Assembly: GCF_010500895.1 (NCBI RefSeq)
Contig: NZ_JAAAWO010000007.1
Location: forward strand, 1-64,000
Direction of reading: 5' to 3'
DNA from: Alteromonas genovensis
GTDB lineage: Bacteria; Pseudomonadota; Gammaproteobacteria; Enterobacterales; Alteromonadaceae
DNA: 64,000 nt
Shown here: positions 25,638-35,276 of the stretch, one piece after another
Layout of the letters: each line of letters opens with the position of its first letter
Position numbering within the stretch: position 1 is the first letter of the stretch
Position numbers and translations under genes: made by a program
The notes under the pieces: model-generated
The model's input: only the letters and a program-made list of their open reading frames with translations
Databases searched by the model: none
Told to the model about the DNA's origin: nothing

Positions 25638-27317
25638 TTAGGCGTCAACCCACACAAGCTTTTTGGTATAATCACCTTGAATAATATCAACGAATCGCTC
25701 TTCTAATACGTGACGTTTTACCTTAAGCGTCGGCGTAAGCAAATCGTTTTCAATACTCCACTCATTGCTCATAATCACTACCCTATCCATCACTTGGTGA
25801 CTCTCAAGCTTCGCGTTTATCGCCTCGAAGGTTTTCTTAAGACTGGCCTCTACTGCCGACTTGTCTTTTTTCTGCGCGCCTTCACTTAGCACCAGCAGTG
25901 CTACTGGTTGAGGTAAGTTTGTACCTGTTACACAAACCTGCTCAACAATGGGGTTTTCCATAAACTTGGCTTCAATTGGCGCCGGAGTAACATACTTACC
26001 CTTCGCCGTTTTGAAAATATCTTTTAGTCGACCGGTTATTTTAACGTAACCGTCGCTATCAATGACACCCTTATCTCCGGTACACAAATAGCCGTCTTCG
26101 GTGAATACCTCAGCGGTTTTGTCTGGCTCTAGGTAATACTCAATCATATTACAAGGTGACAATACCTGTATTTCGCCCTCGTCAGAGGTGCGAATATCCA
26201 CACCGTCGTAAGGCTTGCCGATACAGCCAATTTTATCGTGCCTAAAGGGTACACTGCCGGTTCCATAGGCGCTATTTTCAGTCATTCCCCACCCTTCGGA
26301 AATATTGATACCTATTTTAGCGAACCACTCAATAACAGCAGGCGCTAGCGGTGCTGAGCCGCTTGCCCATAGTCTCGCATTGTTTATACCCAAACCGTTG
26401 CGTATTTTCTTTGCCACAACCTTGTTCAAGATGGGGATCTTTAACAAAGTGTCTAACTTTTTCTGTGGCATTTTAGCCAGCACGCCCATTTGGAACTTCG
26501 TCCATAAACGAGGTACAGAAATAAATAGCGTAGGCTGACAATGGGTTACATCGCGCTGAAACGTGGCTAAATCTTCAACAAAATGAATTTTTCCACCACT
26601 GTAATAACTCGATAACTCCACGAGAACACGCTCAGTAATGTGAGCTAGAGGTAGATAGCTTAAGGTGCGATCGTTCTCGTCAATACCAAGTTGGTCCAAC
26701 GAACGTCTGGCCGCCCAACATGCGGTGTTGTAGCTATGTACAACCCCTTTTGGCTGCCCTGTGCTACCCGAGGTATAAATGATGGTCATCACATCGTCCA
26801 TATCGTGGACGGGTGACGTTCTCAGTGGTTCACAGTCAATAAACTCATCCCACTGCTGTGAAGCCGTAATATTCGGATAAGGAAAAGCGACAGTTTTATA
26901 GGATGTTGGAATAGACGCTACTTGTTGCTCGGTATTGTCTAGCTTGCCCACAAATAAAAGCTGAACATCGGCGTGCTGTAATACGTATTGAACTGTGTCT
27001 GGGCCAGCGGTTGAGAAAATAGGCACGGACACATGTCCTGCCATCATAATACCTAAATCGGTAATGAACCACTCCGCACAATTTTTAGAAAAAATTCCAA
27101 TGCGGCTTCCCGCGGGTAGCGACATTTCACAAAGGCGGGTTGCCACTTTTCTCGCGAGATTGGCAACTTGGCTCCACGTATAATCGTGGTACTCACCTTT
27201 GATGGGCTGAGTAAGAAACACCTCGTCTCCACGGGACTTTTCCCAGTGGTACAACATGCTTAATGGCGATTTAATTACTTCCGTGCTGTTTGCGTTTGCT
27301 GTCATATCTAGCGGCAT
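25638..27317 (-). CDS. Long-chain fatty acid-CoA ligase (AMP-forming)
   Basis: The 559-residue enzyme has the AMP-binding signatures TIIYTSGSTGQPKGVVHSYN (P-loop), ISEGWGMTENSAYGTGSVPF (A5 motif), YLCTGDKGVIDSDGYVKITG followed by RLKDIFKTAKGKYVTPAPIE (hinge and A8) and a C-terminal LTPTLKVKRHVLEE with the catalytic lysine region. It activates fatty acids to acyl-CoA through an acyl-adenylate, for beta-oxidation or lipid recycling. The type resembles FadD15/ACSL-like long-chain synthetases rather than E. coli FadD. It is alone on the minus strand; the start at 27317 follows gagtgacct, with a second in-frame ATG four codons on. Confidence 0.9.
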   Translation of the reverse strand: MPLDMTANANSTEVIKSPLSMLYHWEKSRGDEVFLTQPIKGEYHDYTWSQVANLARKVATRLCEMSLPAGSRIGIFSKNCAEWFITDLGIMMAGHVSVPIFSTAGPDTVQYVLQHADVQLLFVGKLDNTEQQVASIPTSYKTVAFPYPNITASQQWDEFIDCEPLRTSPVHDMDDVMTIIYTSGSTGQPKGVVHSYNTACWAARRSLDQLGIDENDRTLSYLPLAHITERVLVELSSYYSGGKIHFVEDLATFQRDVTHCQPTLFISVPRLWTKFQMGVLAKMPQKKLDTLLKIPILNKVVAKKIRNGLGINNARLWASGSAPLAPAVIEWFAKIGINISEGWGMTENSAYGTGSVPFRHDKIGCIGKPYDGVDIRTSDEGEIQVLSPCNMIEYYLEPDKTAEVFTEDGYLCTGDKGVIDSDGYVKITGRLKDIFKTAKGKYVTPAPIEAKFMENPIVEQVCVTGTNLPQPVALLVLSEGAQKKDKSAVEASLKKTFEAINAKLESHQVMDRVVIMSNEWSIENDLLTPTLKVKRHVLEERFVDIIQGDYTKKLVWVDA

Positions 27318-27536
27318 AGGTCACTCATTTGTTGTTATAATGTAGCTCATTTTTACAATGATTTCACAGTAGTATAATAAGCCTTATTTTTAATTGAATG
27401 ACAAGCTTTTTAAACAGGCGTTTACATTGCACCCCACGTAGAACGGGTGATACAGACCACAATTTAGTTTTTTTATAGTAGCGTCTGCGGTTTTATTATG
27501 AGGCGGCTGGCATAAAAAATACGCTTAGTCAGCGCA

Positions 27537-30500
27537 TTACCCCCAATTTTTGGTGAGAAATGACGTTATTTCATTTGCTGCCGCGGGCTTAGCGTAGTGA
27601 TAACCTTGATGAAGTACGCACCCTTTATCTAGAAGTGAAACCGCTTGTTCGTGGGTTTCTACCCCCTCTGCCACGCAGCTCATGTTCAAGCTGTTTGCCA
27701 GCGATATAGTGGTAGCAACCAGCGCCTCGTTGGCGTTACCAGGCGCCATTTCATTAACGAAACTTTTATCAATTTTAAGCACCGATAACGGGTAGCGCTT
27801 CAAGTAGCTTAGCGATGAATAGCCGGTACCAAAATCATCAAGGGCTAAGATAAACCCTGCGTCAACAAATCGTTGAATTTGGTGCAATGCATTATCCGTG
27901 TCGTCCATCAATACACCTTCCGTTATCTCAAAACGAAAGGCTTCTTTTGGCAAGCCAAATTGCTCTAGTAAACTAAAGACGCTGTGCAAATCAAACTCAG
28001 TTTTAAAGTGCAGCGCTGAAAGGTTAATAGACACAAAGCCTGTAAAGCCATCCTCATACCAGGTCGATAGGTCCTCAGCGGCGCGATACATGGCTTTGCG
28101 AGTAACTTCGATGATATATCTCAGTTCCTCTAGGATGGGAATAAACTGATCGGGGTACAAAGGCTGATCGTCTAAGGTGCCGCGAAGGAGTAATTCAACA
28201 CCCACAGTTTGCTTTGTTTGAGCATTAATAATGGGCTGATAGTGATTAAAGAAACTGCCCTCTGAATACGCACGCTTAACTTTGTTCTCAACGGTTAAGC
28301 GGGTTTTCGCCTTTTCATTCATATCATTTGTAAAATAGGCAAACCCATTAAGCGTGTCTTTTTTAGCGGTGTACATGGCCACATCGGCTTGCTTAATAAG
28401 CTCGGCAGGCTCTGGCGCATCATCTGGGTAAAATGCAACGCCTATACTGCAGGATACTCTTAACACTTCGCTAGACAATGATATAGGCGTTTCTACAGCA
28501 TCTATAACTTGTCCAACGAACGAACTTAAATCATCATTATCTTCAACTTCTTCGATAACGATAACAAACTCGTCCCCTCCCAAACGGGCCACAGTGCCCG
28601 TATCGGCCACTAAATTGCGCATTCTATTCGCGACAATGCGAAGCAGCTTGTCGCCGTAGTCATGACCCAGTGAATCGTTAATACCTTTAAATCTATCGAG
28701 GTCAACAAACATCACCGAAACTCGATGACCATGGTGTCTGGCAAGCGCAATGGCATGCTCTAAACGATCGAGTAGCAGTGTCCGGTTAACTAACCCAGTA
28801 AGGCTGTCGTAGGTGGCAATCTTGAGTAATTTGCGCTCAGCCTGTTTTTGCTCAGAGATATCTGAAATTACAATAAGGTAGTGCTCAGGGATGTGCCCAT
28901 TACCACTGATCGCCGTAATATCGATAAGTACGTCGTAGCGTTTACCATCGGCACCATCAATTACCCCCTCGTCTTTCCAAAAGTCACCGCCCTGCATGTC
29001 GGTCAACCTGTCGGAAAGCTGTCTACTAAGACCGGGATAGCGCAAGTAAAGTCGCTCTAGCTGCTTTGGCAACGGCTCTTTTTGATTAAAGCCGAATACA
29101 TGCTCAAAGGCTGGGTTTGCTGCCACTAGCTTTTTGTTTTCGTCAAAAATAATAACCCAATCGCGGGTTTGTTTGAACGCGTCGCTGAATAACGATACTT
29201 GCTGCTGTGCTTTTCTCAGCTTGGTCAACGACTTGTGTCGAGAATAAAGATAGGTAATAAGCAAGCAAAGCAATAATGCACCGTAAACGGCGTACGCTAA
29301 AGGTGAACGATATGGCGCATAGGGCACAAACAGTGATATTTGCGCAGCTCGATAGCTCGATTCGAAACTGCCAGGTGTGGGAACCACAGAAAAAGTGTAT
29401 TTCCCAGGCTCTAGGTTCGCGAAGGTTATTTTCGCGTCTTCTGTGACTCCTTCTGAAACGAGTTTATTCCCATCGAGTAGCTTATAATAATACTTGGTCT
29501 CGCCAATACCTGATGTAGTGAGTGAAGAAAAATAAACAGTCAGGCCAAAGTCGTCGTGGGCGAGGTCGAAATGCTGACCATTTAGATTTTTCAGCCCTTG
29601 AGGGAGTGCCCGTTTTCCAACTGAAACTCCAGTAATGGCGGTTTGCTTAGCCACCAATGTCTGGCCTTCATCAGAGACGTCTAACTGCTCCGGTGAAAAG
29701 ACAACCACACCGCTGGTAGAGCCATAAGCTAACCGGCCGTCACTGAGGGTAATAGAAGCACCTTGGTTAAACTCCGATACCGAAAGTTCACGGCCATAAA
29801 TGAAATTCTGAACCGCACTTGCCCGAGGATCATAGCGATGTAACCCCTGGTGTGAACTAAACCAGATATTACCCGCACTGTCTTTTTGCAGGCCATAAAC
29901 AATGTTGGTCACCAGAAGGTTTGACTCATCCAGCGTGTATAAAGGTTCAAACGTATCGGCGTCTAACCCAACTAGCCCTCTACCGTTATGCGCCAACCAT
30001 AGTACGCCCGTGTCATCTATCACCCAAGAACTCACTGATTGATTGCTCAGTCGCTCGCCCTCAGCAAAACGATACACAAGGCGATGATCATACGTTGTGA
30101 GGTCTAATAACCATACGCCCCCTTCCGTACTAAGAAACATGGCGTTGTGATATTCAGATTCACCAAGAAAGGATGTATCGAATTTTACATCGAAAATACT
30201 TGGGTCGAGTGGCAGCGGCGTTAATATTTCAGACGTAAAGTCATAGGTGTAAAAGTCACGGGGCCCGCTGAAAAACATAACGCCATTTGAGGTAATTGCA
30301 GGGTTCGAATCCCACGCATTGAAGACACTGGCATCGCCTCCCCCTTTTACCGATGGCACCGAAACGCTGCCAGTTTTCGGGTCAAACACCCGAATACCCT
30401 CATACTTTTCCAGAACCAACTTGTTGTCTGGGGCTTTTATAATTCGGTCGACGGAATTGGTTCCTAACAGCGAGTCTTCAACCTCCTCTTTGAAAAAGTG

Positions 30501-31709
30501 CGACGAGGTTTTCGTGGCAAAGTCGTACCGACTCATCCCGTTAGCGGTTCCAATCCATAATTGGCCGGGAGATGTCTCAGCAAAGGACCACACCACGTTA
30601 TCGCTCAACCTATCCACACCGGATCTTCGTTCGTTTTGAATAGTGTAAATATCTGAACTTTGTATTCCAAAGTGCAACGCACCGGCAAAAACGGTGCCTA
30701 GCCAAAGATTACCTTTTTCAGTCTTCGCAATGGCAGAAATCTTTTTGTCCGACAGTTCAGAGCGGCCGTTATTCGGCTGAAGTATGTGTTCGTAAACCCA
30801 CTTATCTTGTGTTTTTTTAAGTTCAAACAGCCCTTTGTTTGTCCCCATCCAAAACGCGTCGGCTTCAGACTGAACCATTGTCCAGACATTGGGACCTGTG
30901 AGTACCTTCTCAAAGCCGCTCTGCTTGTTGTCTAGCACCTGAGCAATAAAACTGTCTTGCTCTGAGTTAAATACTCCGTTTACCGTGGCTATCCAAATTC
31001 GATCGCTTTCATCCTGCATCAAAAATTTTGCGTTTTGATTATCTTCATTTGGCTCGGTACCGTCTAAGTAATCAAGGGGCTGCAGCTGTTTTGATTCGTC
31101 CAGGGTGTTACGGGTAAAAACACCTAAGGTGGTTGCTACAATCAGTATGTCTTCAACCATCATTGCATATCGAATGGAATGAGAATCGTCTAACATCTTA
31201 TCGGTTAGCGATGCTAGCTCTCCTATTTCTCCGGTTGATACATTCAGTCGCTGTACTTTTTCAGATAAGGCAAGGATGAGGTTTGAGTCATCCTGCCAAG
31301 AGAAAGACTCGGCATGCTGATTATATTCACTGTAATACTTGTAAGGTGTTGCGGGGAGTTGTGATATTGCCTGTGTTTCTAGGTCCACACGGTATATTCC
31401 GCGCCCATAAACACTCACAAATAAGGCTTTGTCTTTTTGAACAGTCAACTTCCAAATGGAGCTGTTAGAAAATAGACTGTCGCTATTATCGATAATAGTC
31501 GTTTGAACACCATCCCAGCGCACCACACCGCCGTCAGTCGCTATCCAAACAAACCCCTCTTTATCAATAACGATGTCATTGACAACATCTTGAGGTAGCC
31601 CATTTTTAGTCGACAGTGGTTGGAAGACCGGGTTTTGGATCCTAGGCTCGGCGAAAGACAAAAAGCTGACAAGCAATAAACAAAATGTAGCGAAAATGTG
31701 TCGATGCAT
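27537..31709 (-). CDS. Beta-propeller sensor with PAS, GGDEF and EAL domains (cyclic-di-GMP enzyme)
   Basis: The 1390-residue protein starts with a signal peptide (IFATFCLLLVSFLSFAEP). A periplasmic two-component-regulator-type propeller follows (repeats such as GLPQDVVNDIVIDKEGFVWI, to about 690), then a Y_Y_Y domain (FSSLTTSGIGETKYYYKLLD), a membrane helix near 795-815 (LAYAVYGALLLCLLITYLY), PAS, GGDEF and EAL. The GGDEF site is intact (ARLGGDEFVIVIEE), so diguanylate cyclase activity is expected. The EAL signature reads VGVELLLRG instead of EALLR. The glutamate is kept, as are INLSALHF, FRFEITEGVL, DDFGTGYSSLSYLKR and LKIDKSFV, so phosphodiesterase activity remains plausible. It probably links a periplasmic, perhaps saccharide, signal to c-di-GMP. 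It is monocistronic. Confidence 0.92.
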   Translation of the reverse strand: MHRHIFATFCLLLVSFLSFAEPRIQNPVFQPLSTKNGLPQDVVNDIVIDKEGFVWIATDGGVVRWDGVQTTIIDNSDSLFSNSSIWKLTVQKDKALFVSVYGRGIYRVDLETQAISQLPATPYKYYSEYNQHAESFSWQDDSNLILALSEKVQRLNVSTGEIGELASLTDKMLDDSHSIRYAMMVEDILIVATTLGVFTRNTLDESKQLQPLDYLDGTEPNEDNQNAKFLMQDESDRIWIATVNGVFNSEQDSFIAQVLDNKQSGFEKVLTGPNVWTMVQSEADAFWMGTNKGLFELKKTQDKWVYEHILQPNNGRSELSDKKISAIAKTEKGNLWLGTVFAGALHFGIQSSDIYTIQNERRSGVDRLSDNVVWSFAETSPGQLWIGTANGMSRYDFATKTSSHFFKEEVEDSLLGTNSVDRIIKAPDNKLVLEKYEGIRVFDPKTGSVSVPSVKGGGDASVFNAWDSNPAITSNGVMFFSGPRDFYTYDFTSEILTPLPLDPSIFDVKFDTSFLGESEYHNAMFLSTEGGVWLLDLTTYDHRLVYRFAEGERLSNQSVSSWVIDDTGVLWLAHNGRGLVGLDADTFEPLYTLDESNLLVTNIVYGLQKDSAGNIWFSSHQGLHRYDPRASAVQNFIYGRELSVSEFNQGASITLSDGRLAYGSTSGVVVFSPEQLDVSDEGQTLVAKQTAITGVSVGKRALPQGLKNLNGQHFDLAHDDFGLTVYFSSLTTSGIGETKYYYKLLDGNKLVSEGVTEDAKITFANLEPGKYTFSVVPTPGSFESSYRAAQISLFVPYAPYRSPLAYAVYGALLLCLLITYLYSRHKSLTKLRKAQQQVSLFSDAFKQTRDWVIIFDENKKLVAANPAFEHVFGFNQKEPLPKQLERLYLRYPGLSRQLSDRLTDMQGGDFWKDEGVIDGADGKRYDVLIDITAISGNGHIPEHYLIVISDISEQKQAERKLLKIATYDSLTGLVNRTLLLDRLEHAIALARHHGHRVSVMFVDLDRFKGINDSLGHDYGDKLLRIVANRMRNLVADTGTVARLGGDEFVIVIEEVEDNDDLSSFVGQVIDAVETPISLSSEVLRVSCSIGVAFYPDDAPEPAELIKQADVAMYTAKKDTLNGFAYFTNDMNEKAKTRLTVENKVKRAYSEGSFFNHYQPIINAQTKQTVGVELLLRGTLDDQPLYPDQFIPILEELRYIIEVTRKAMYRAAEDLSTWYEDGFTGFVSINLSALHFKTEFDLHSVFSLLEQFGLPKEAFRFEITEGVLMDDTDNALHQIQRFVDAGFILALDDFGTGYSSLSYLKRYPLSVLKIDKSFVNEMAPGNANEALVATTISLANSLNMSCVAEGVETHEQAVSLLDKGCVLHQGYHYAKPAAANEITSFLTKNWG

Positions 31710-31874
31710 ACCCAGTGTCGTTGAAGTAATTAAATTCCCGCATGCAGTGTATCAGAATGATAGATGGATGGGCAGCCTATATAATCAACACGTTATACAC
31801 CTTGTTATGAAATTAAGTACTTGTTTAATCAAACACTTGCAAAACCAGCTACCGCGATTTTGCAAAGCCGTTCC

Positions 31875-33257
31875 CTATTCTTGCTGCACAGGCACTCGAC
31901 CAACGGGAATGACATTTCGTCGAATACTTGGCTGAGGCGCTAAACGGTATAAATCGCCGTTCTCGCCCACATAGGTTTTCATGATACCTACAGACTTCGC
32001 CACCTCAGCATGCGCCATTAAATGACTGTGTTCACCGTGCACCGGAATGGCTATTTTTGGCTGCACCCAGTTGTACATAAGCTTAAGTTCTTCTGCACAA
32101 GGGTGTCCACTTGCGTGAATGGGCAGGGTGCTATCTTCGCTGTGAATTGTCCCAATGCCCTTCCCTTTAAACGCAGTATTTAAACGAGCGACGGTTTCTT
32201 CGTTGCCTGGAATAACGATGCTCGAAAATATAACGGTATCGCCCTTCTCAAGCTGAAGGTGAGGATGTGTGTCATGGGCAAAGCGAGCGAGAGCAGCATT
32301 TTTCTCGCCTTGGCTTCCCGTTGCAACCACAAGCACTTCTTTAGGCGGCAAATAGCCTAAATGATGCGCGTCGGCAATCGGCAAATCATCAGGCCAAATC
32401 CCCTGTTGGCGGGCGATACCATACATATTCAACAATGAGCGCCCGTAAAGGCCCATATACCGACCGGTTTTTTGTGCAATCTTTGCCAAAGTAATAAGCC
32501 GAGCAATATTACTTGCAAAGCAGCCTACAACTACGCGACCTTTTAGCGGCAATATGGTGCTTAACAACCCGTCGTAGCAATTGCGCTCGGAAATGGAGAA
32601 ACCAGGCTTATTCGCATTGGTGGAGTCTCCCACGAGGGCAAGAATATCTTCATTCGCTAGTTGTTTGTAGAGCTTTGGCTCGAAGGGTTTACCGGTCACC
32701 GGCGATGCGTCTATTTTCCAATCTGCAGTATGTAATATTGCGCCCGCAGGGGTATCAATTTTTAGTGCAAATGGCTCAGGTAACGAATGGGTTATTTCTA
32801 GCCACTTAACAGAGAACACGCCAATGGTTACCGTGTCGCCCGCCGACACTTCAATAATGGGTATCTTATTCGCAAGCTTGCTTCTAGACAGCTTTCTGCG
32901 AAGTACTTCGGCGGTAAACGACGTGGTGTAAATGGGCTTTTGAAAACGCTGCCAAAGGTAAGGAATTGCGCCAACATGATCTTCATGAGCATGGGTGATA
33001 ACGATGCCAGCAAGCGCATCTTTTTGATTTGCAATAAAGGATGGGTCTGGTGCAACCACTCTGTGCGTTGTTTTTGACGCTCGCGCGTTTTGCTTATCAC
33101 TGTGCCTATAGGGAGCGGTGAGAGGCTCGTCAAACGATACACCGCAATCTACCATTAGCCACTGTCCATTGTGACCGTACAAATTTAGATTCATTCCTAT
33201 TTCGCCCGTTCCTCCTAAAGGAGCAAACCATAAATCATCAATACCTGGCTCTAACAA
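31875..33257 (-). CDS. RNase J-like metallo-beta-lactamase/beta-CASP nuclease
   Basis: The protein has LWFAPLGGTGEIGMNLNLYG, VITHAHEDHVGAIPYLWQRF (HxHxDH with an AHEDH core), ILHTADWKIDASPVTG (metal Asp), ALVGDSTNANKPGFS, VVATGSQGEKNAALARFA and AIPVHGEHSHLMAHA. These are the metallo-beta-lactamase and beta-CASP motifs of ribonuclease J, an RNA endonuclease and 5'-3' exonuclease. At 460 residues (or 489 from the ATG at 33344) it is shorter than RNase J of Firmicutes (about 555), lacking much of the C-terminal domain. I prefer TTG 33257, which has AGAGGT eight bases upstream and starts right before the conserved core; the longer start has no ribosome binding site. Gammaproteobacteria rely mainly on RNase E, so its role here is open. 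Confidence 0.85.
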   Translation of the reverse strand: MLEPGIDDLWFAPLGGTGEIGMNLNLYGHNGQWLMVDCGVSFDEPLTAPYRHSDKQNARASKTTHRVVAPDPSFIANQKDALAGIVITHAHEDHVGAIPYLWQRFQKPIYTTSFTAEVLRRKLSRSKLANKIPIIEVSAGDTVTIGVFSVKWLEITHSLPEPFALKIDTPAGAILHTADWKIDASPVTGKPFEPKLYKQLANEDILALVGDSTNANKPGFSISERNCYDGLLSTILPLKGRVVVGCFASNIARLITLAKIAQKTGRYMGLYGRSLLNMYGIARQQGIWPDDLPIADAHHLGYLPPKEVLVVATGSQGEKNAALARFAHDTHPHLQLEKGDTVIFSSIVIPGNEETVARLNTAFKGKGIGTIHSEDSTLPIHASGHPCAEELKLMYNWVQPKIAIPVHGEHSHLMAHAEVAKSVGIMKTYVGENGDLYRLAPQPSIRRNVIPVGRVPVQQE

Positions 33258-33379
33258 GTGTTGTACCTCTACAATAATGCAATCAATAGGAAGTTGTGAC
33301 AGCGACATGCCATGTTTGACTTTGGCCTCACTGTGCGAGGCCATAACATGTAAACGATAAATCGAACGGGAGGATCACC

Positions 33380-33730
33380 CTACAAAGATTCTGCAAACTC
33401 CTGTGGAGACATCACTTCACCTTCTTCTGCCGGCACAGGGCACACAATAACCATTAAGTTGTCTTGGGTCATTCCAGGCACCCATTTTGTCAAAAATTCA
33501 TCAGTAGTCAGTTCCATCGCCTCACAATGGTCCCAGTCATCCGTTGCCCAAAGAAGGGCTAATTCAGCATCAGGCCATACCGGCACGCCGTCGTCTTCAT
33601 CGGTGGTTAGCATGACGCAACCGTGCTCATCTTTAAGAATAAACAACTTCTGCTGTGATTTAATTTCGGCAATACTTGCCTCTAAACGTTGAAACGCGTT
33701 TTTTTCTAACATTGGGTGTAATGATGACAT
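33380..33730 (-). CDS. DUF2750 domain protein
   Basis: The 116-residue protein contains IKSQQKLFILKDEHGCVMLT, VPVWPDAELALLWATDDW and ELTTDEFLTKWVPGMTQDN. This is the W-x-D/L-W-P pattern of DUF2750, whose members are small, acidic and cytosolic with no established function. It starts at ATG 33730 after cgagaaaaat. It lies between hdfR and the RNase J-like gene on the same strand, with only 14 bases to hdfR, so cotranscription with either is possible. Confidence 0.85.
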   Translation of the reverse strand: MSSLHPMLEKNAFQRLEASIAEIKSQQKLFILKDEHGCVMLTTDEDDGVPVWPDAELALLWATDDWDHCEAMELTTDEFLTKWVPGMTQDNLMVIVCPVPAEEGEVMSPQEFAESL

Positions 33731-33744
33731 ATTTTTCTCGCTAC

Positions 33745-34581
33745 TTATTTCGGGGCGATAGAAGATACGCTGGTTATAATATCAGCCAGTCCTATTCGTC
33801 TTATTTGTTTCATAGTGTGAAGGTAAACCTTCAATGAAACATCGTCGATGGGCTCAATTAGCGTTAACGGTGCCCTATCTCTTAATTGTGATTCTACATT
33901 TACCGGTAATACCGCAATTCCCCCTTCAGTGCATAAATTATTAAGCGCCAATGAAAGGGAGTTTGTTCGTAATTTTGCATCTCGCAGCTGCGGATAAGCG
34001 GTGAGCAACCAATCTCTTGCCTTTGCGCCCCAGTCTATCGCCACAAATTCCTCGGCGTTTATCTGGGAAGAAGGCTCGCCAACTCGATATAGACCGAGGG
34101 GCTGCTCAAACAAAATTACACTGTTAACATCTTCCGATTTAAGCGGCTCTGTTGAAAAAGCGAGGTCGGTAACCCGCTCGTGAAGCTGACGGGATAACGC
34201 ATCTAGCGTGAGTATGTCTGCTTTTACGGAGAAGTCAGGAAAATGTTTGTGAAGATGAGTGAGGGTTTGCGGTAAAAACAAGTCGCTTGCTAATTGCGTG
34301 GCGCCGCACACCGCATATTCAGAACTCTGCACCTGCAGCTCTTGCTTTGCATCATTTAACGTAGCGCAAAGCTGTCGAGCAAAAGGCAGCAACTTTTCCC
34401 CCGACTGGGTTAGCTGAATGCTGTTTCGCTGACGAATGAAAAGCGTAGTGTGAAAATATTCTTCTAAGAGTTTGATTCTGGCGCTTACTGCAGACTGAGT
34501 AAGGTAGAGGTTTTCGGCAGCTTTGCCAAAATGGCGTGTTTTAGTCACCTCAATAAAAGTGGTGAGAAAGCGAATATCCAT
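33745..34581 (-). CDS. hdfR: LysR-type regulator, HdfR family
   Basis: The 278-residue protein starts MDIRFLTTFIEVTKTRHFGK followed by AAENLYLTQSAVSARIKLLE. The winged helix closely matches E. coli HdfR (TRHFGRAAESLYLTQSAVS), a LysR regulator named for repressing flhDC. The C-terminal part is a LysR effector domain (LTLDALSRQLHERVTDLAFS). ATG 34581 is chosen over an upstream start at 34614 because it matches the family N-terminus. As in E. coli, the next plus-strand conserved gene is maoP; here a small basic protein gene lies between them. This conserved neighbourhood raises confidence in both names. Confidence 0.85.
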   Translation of the reverse strand: MDIRFLTTFIEVTKTRHFGKAAENLYLTQSAVSARIKLLEEYFHTTLFIRQRNSIQLTQSGEKLLPFARQLCATLNDAKQELQVQSSEYAVCGATQLASDLFLPQTLTHLHKHFPDFSVKADILTLDALSRQLHERVTDLAFSTEPLKSEDVNSVILFEQPLGLYRVGEPSSQINAEEFVAIDWGAKARDWLLTAYPQLRDAKLRTNSLSLALNNLCTEGGIAVLPVNVESQLRDRAPLTLIEPIDDVSLKVYLHTMKQIRRIGLADIITSVSSIAPK

Positions 34582-34707
34582 GCTTGCAGTACAACCAGCG
34601 TAATATAAAACCAAATTTGACTAAATGATACGTTAATTGAGGCGAAAAGCACAGTATCGCGCTACCAATTGATAGCGCGATATTATCTATTTAAATGATG
34701 AAGGAGA

Positions 34708-34878
34708 TCAGTGTTGTGTTTCGTCGTGCGAACGGCGCTGCTTGTTACGTCGCAACATGGCGCGCTTTTGCATAGCCTTCACACTTTTCTCTCGTAAAGT
34801 ATTGGGCTTTTTAGAATGAAACTCACCTTCGTCTGCCGCATTCCATTCATCACTTTGAAAACGATAGTCTTTGCTCAT
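34708..34878 (-). CDS. Small basic protein, 56 residues
   Basis: A complete frame begins MSKDYRFQSDEWNAADEGEF and continues HSKKPNTLREKSVKAMQKRA, then MLRRNKQRRSHDETQH and stop. The first part is acidic and the rest is rich in Lys and Arg, suggesting an RNA- or DNA-binding tail. A TAGAGA motif lies about eight bases before the ATG. I do not recognise the family. The length, start context and ordered composition argue for a real gene. It sits in the hdfR-maoP intergenic region in the hdfR direction. Confidence 0.65.
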   Translation of the reverse strand: MSKDYRFQSDEWNAADEGEFHSKKPNTLREKSVKAMQKRAMLRRNKQRRSHDETQH

Positions 34879-35276
34879 TAGTGTCTCTAGGTTGTAATCA
34901 CCCTATGATTATTGCCGCGGAGATTTTAATTGGAAACGAAATTTTATTATCGTAGCGATAATAAATATTGTTTCTTAAAATGCCGGCTTAACACCATGCC
35001 TAATTGTTCAACATTTTGCGTAGTGCCTAGCGTTAAAACCGGTAAAAAAGCCAATCAGAAAATCAATTTAACATCTAAAATTCATACATTTAAAAACAAT
35101 AAAGCCAATTTTTTACACCTAGCTTTTGCAAAACGAAACTCACATTATCGGCAGTTTTTTAATTTTCACATAAGCATCACTTTTTTTTATTGATAGGAAA
35201 AAAATCTTTTGCTTTATCTCAGCAAAAACATGTTTTAAAAGTGCGCTGTGGAATTAACAACGTTGGAACTATTATC
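34879..35276. other. Intergenic region upstream of maoP
   Basis: The AT-rich spacer should carry the maoP promoter. A frame at 34930-35193 is open but has no ribosome binding site, no family resemblance and ends in phenylalanine-rich A/T-run translation, so I do not call it. By analogy with E. coli, a maoS site could lie here, but I cannot identify it from sequence. Confidence 0.35.

Noticed and set aside
34930..35193. 87-residue plus-strand frame upstream of maoP
   Set aside because: No ribosome binding site, no recognisable protein, AT-rich codons; more likely promoter DNA.
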